Assembly: GCA_028866445.1 (NCBI GenBank)
Contig: JAGWIE010000008.1
Coordinates: forward strand, 1-15,878
Source of the DNA: Rhodospirillales bacterium
Lineage (GTDB): Bacteria; Pseudomonadota; Alphaproteobacteria; Acetobacterales; Acetobacteraceae
Reading direction: 5' to 3'
Length of the DNA stretch: 15,878 nucleotides
The position numbers and the translations under genes were made by a program. The first letter of the stretch is position 1. Every line of letters starts with the position of its first letter. Shown here piece by piece: positions 14,834-15,878 of this stretch. The notes beneath the pieces are model-generated. The model did no database searches. It was not told the origin of the DNA and saw nothing but the letters and a program-made list of their open reading frames with translations.

Positions 14834-14998
14834 ATGTCGGCACAGCCTGAGCACACCGTACCGATTACGGGCGAGGATATCGATTTCGACTCGCCTGCCC
14901 AAAAGGGCTGGAGCTTTTTTACCAAATTCCTGTTCTGGAACATCGTGACCGCAGCCGGCGCGTTGCTTTTTATCGGCGCGCTCACCGTCTGGCGGTAA
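14834..14998 (+). CDS. 54-residue single-span membrane protein, aa3 oxidase subunit IV-like
   Basis: This short gene encodes MSAQPEHTVPITGEDIDFDS, then PAQKGWSFFTKFLFWNIV, then a hydrophobic helix ending at TVWR. The hydrophilic N-terminus is followed by one membrane span (about 33-52). Size and layout, with a charged N-terminus, an aromatic-rich F-x-K-x-x-x-W stretch, and one helix at the very end, resemble the bacterial aa3-type cytochrome c oxidase subunit IV family. The identification is tentative. GGGGAAAG at 14821-14828 is spaced five bases from ATG, and TATAAA at 14814-14819 could be a -10 or just leader sequence. It lies 40 bases after purN and may be cotranscribed. No other oxidase subunit gene is nearby. 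Confidence 0.7.
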   Translation: MSAQPEHTVPITGEDIDFDSPAQKGWSFFTKFLFWNIVTAAGALLFIGALTVWR

Positions 14999-15016
14999 CG
15001 GGCAAGCCTGGAAGCA

Positions 15017-15030
15017 GGGCTAGTAAGCCC
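15017..15030. terminator. Hairpin in the convergent junction of the small membrane gene and the CAP gene
   Basis: GGGCT (15017-15021) and AGCCC (15026-15030) form a five-base stem with a four-base loop that spans the CAP gene's stop codon. Flanking GCA/TGC can extend it across a two-base bulge. It could terminate or stabilise messages from either side, but there is no T-run, so the call is weak. Confidence 0.3.
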
Positions 15031-15679
15031 GCTGCCCCATGACATTCCCCGGCGGGTCGTAATCGCACACCAGAAAATCGCTGCCATTGCCCTCGGCGAA
15101 GCCGCACCCGATCTCTGTTGTCGTCCGCCAGACTATCTGGCTGTAATGGCCAACATCCATCCAGTTTCCTGTCGTGGAGATGTCTGGAAACACACCATCC
15201 GTGAAATTGGCCTGCTCATTGCCCCATAGCTGGACAAGCTGGGTAAGGGATTCAGAGCCAGCCGAGGCCATGGCGAGATTCTGCCCCGAGCCGCTATGCA
15301 CAAGCTGCCCGATCGCGGCGAGATGCTCAGCCCAGCTTTGCGCCTGTTCCGCCAGGCGGCTGGACCAGCGCAGCGGCGGCAGCCCCAGGCTGGTCCGGTA
15401 TTGGTTATGGGCCGCCAGTAATTCCGCGATATTATCCTGGCTGTTCTGTGTATCGTCCGGGCTGCTTTGGCTATCATCTGGGGCGTCTTGCGAGCCACCT
15501 GGGTATCCTTGCGCATTATCAGGATAGCCAGGCGGATAAGCAGGGTAGCCGGGAGGGCCGTATGGATAGCCCTGCGGGTAGGCGGGATAGCCCGGGGAGT
15601 AATAATAATATCCTTGTGCGCCTGCCGGGCTGGCGAGGCTCAGCGCGGCCAGCATGGCCAGCGTGGTTGCTGCCTTCAT
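15020..15679 (-). CDS. Secreted CAP/SCP-domain protein with GYP-rich N-terminal region
   Basis: This is a 219-residue exported protein. A Sec signal peptide covers residues 1-21, with likely cleavage after AGA. Residues 23-62 are a Tyr/Pro/Gly low-complexity stretch built on GYP and YPAYP repeats, and 63-83 are an Asp/Gln/Ser linker. The CAP domain (84-219) shows LAAHNQYRTSLGL (88-100), LRWSSRLAEQAQSWA (103-117), HSGSGQNLA (128-136), LWGNEQANF (151-159), GHYSQIVWR (177-185) and LVCDYDPPGNVMGQ (203-216). The usual metal-site tetrad would be H128, E133, E155 and H178, but position 133 is Gln (GQNLA for GENLA). AAGGGGA lies upstream of the ATG. Bacterial CAP proteins are mostly uncharacterised. 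The N-terminal repeats might bind the cell surface or matrix, which is inference. Confidence 0.88.
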   Translation of the reverse strand: MKAATTLAMLAALSLASPAGAQGYYYYSPGYPAYPQGYPYGPPGYPAYPPGYPDNAQGYPGGSQDAPDDSQSSPDDTQNSQDNIAELLAAHNQYRTSLGLPPLRWSSRLAEQAQSWAEHLAAIGQLVHSGSGQNLAMASAGSESLTQLVQLWGNEQANFTDGVFPDISTTGNWMDVGHYSQIVWRTTTEIGCGFAEGNGSDFLVCDYDPPGNVMGQRAY

Positions 15680-15704
15680 AAATCCCCTTGTGAAAAACTG
15701 CTTG

Positions 15705-15718
15705 GCGGCAAAAGCCGC
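15705..15718 (-). other. Short hairpin in the leader of the CAP gene
   Basis: GCGGC (15705-15709) and GCCGC (15714-15718) pair around AAAA. On the minus strand a five-T run (15697-15693) follows after a gap of seven bases. It could be a poor terminator of the incoming minus-strand gene or a leader structure of the CAP gene. The gap makes a true intrinsic terminator unlikely. Confidence 0.25.
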
Positions 15719-15808
15719 TTCGCCGGATGAGGTAACAAGGCGGTATGGCGCGGATGTGGCGGCGGGGTGGCGGCCGCCGGGCCGAAACTGGTTTTACCCC
15801 GGATATGC

Positions 15809-15878
15809 CTATCGCAATGTGATGGCGGCGCGTTCCTCCGCCACATCCAGCACCGCTTCAGCGGCGCTGCGGAAGATC
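15809..15878 (-). CDS. C-terminal end of an unidentified gene (cut by the window edge)
   Basis: On the minus strand one frame is open from the right edge to a TAG at 15811-15809 and encodes a tail ending in EAVLDVAEERAAITLR. The amphipathic, Ala/Glu-rich helix and GC-rich third positions look like real coding sequence, and the preceding gene on this strand would be expected here. About 22 residues are too few to assign a family. The 129 bases between it and the CAP gene hold only the small hairpin and GC-rich sequence. Confidence 0.4.
   Translation of the reverse strand, partial: IFRSAAEAVLDVAEERAAITLR

Overview
The window looks like a piece of an alphaproteobacterial chromosome. The base composition is GC-rich (about 60% by eye). 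It carries a DnaA-like HdaA protein, an AI-2E family permease, a purM-purN pair and a PPK1 in one block, and several families common in Rhodospirillales. A member of the Acetobacteraceae (acidophile or acetic-acid-bacterium relatives) is my best guess. That placement rests on recalled resemblance and was not tested by any search.

Left part (1-8905), accessory metabolism and transport. A nitronate monooxygenase-like flavoprotein gene and a MEKHLA/PAS-like gene form a tight pair (79-1526). Next comes a four-gene forward cluster: a DUF1656 (AaeX-type) small membrane protein, an AaeA-like HlyD-family adaptor, a NodT-type outer-membrane lipoprotein, and an HPP-family membrane protein with C-terminal CBS domains (1649-5317). 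The first three are the usual companions of an FUSC/AaeB aromatic-acid exporter, but no FUSC permease gene lies beside them. After this come an unrecognised polytopic membrane protein (5384-5959), a convergent secreted DUF2147 protein (5962-6372), and a divergent large GH15 glucoamylase/glucodextranase-type enzyme with no signal peptide (6515-8905). The DUF2147-GH15 intergenic region contains a striking nested palindrome.

Right part (8940-15000), core housekeeping. tRNA-Thr(CGT) lies on the minus strand. It is followed by a minus-strand series transcribed AI-2E permease -> hdaA -> ppk1. The permease and hdaA overlap by ATGA, and ppk1 starts 53 bases after hdaA. Divergent from these is the forward purM-purN operon (TGATG overlap), which makes AIR and formyl-GAR in purine synthesis, followed by a 54-residue single-span membrane protein that resembles aa3 oxidase subunit IV. 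The purM leader contains two mutually exclusive hairpins, the second followed by a T-run.

Right end (15017-15878). A secreted CAP/SCP-domain protein with a GYP-rich low-complexity N-terminus is on the minus strand, and the last codons of another minus-strand gene enter from the edge. No insertion sequence, CRISPR array, phage gene or rRNA was seen. No intergenic stretch exceeds 300 bases. The most plausible candidate for something new is the FUSC-less AaeX/AaeA/NodT set with an HPP-CBS membrane protein. The two regulatory hairpin regions and the unusual CAP protein come next. None is proven novel.
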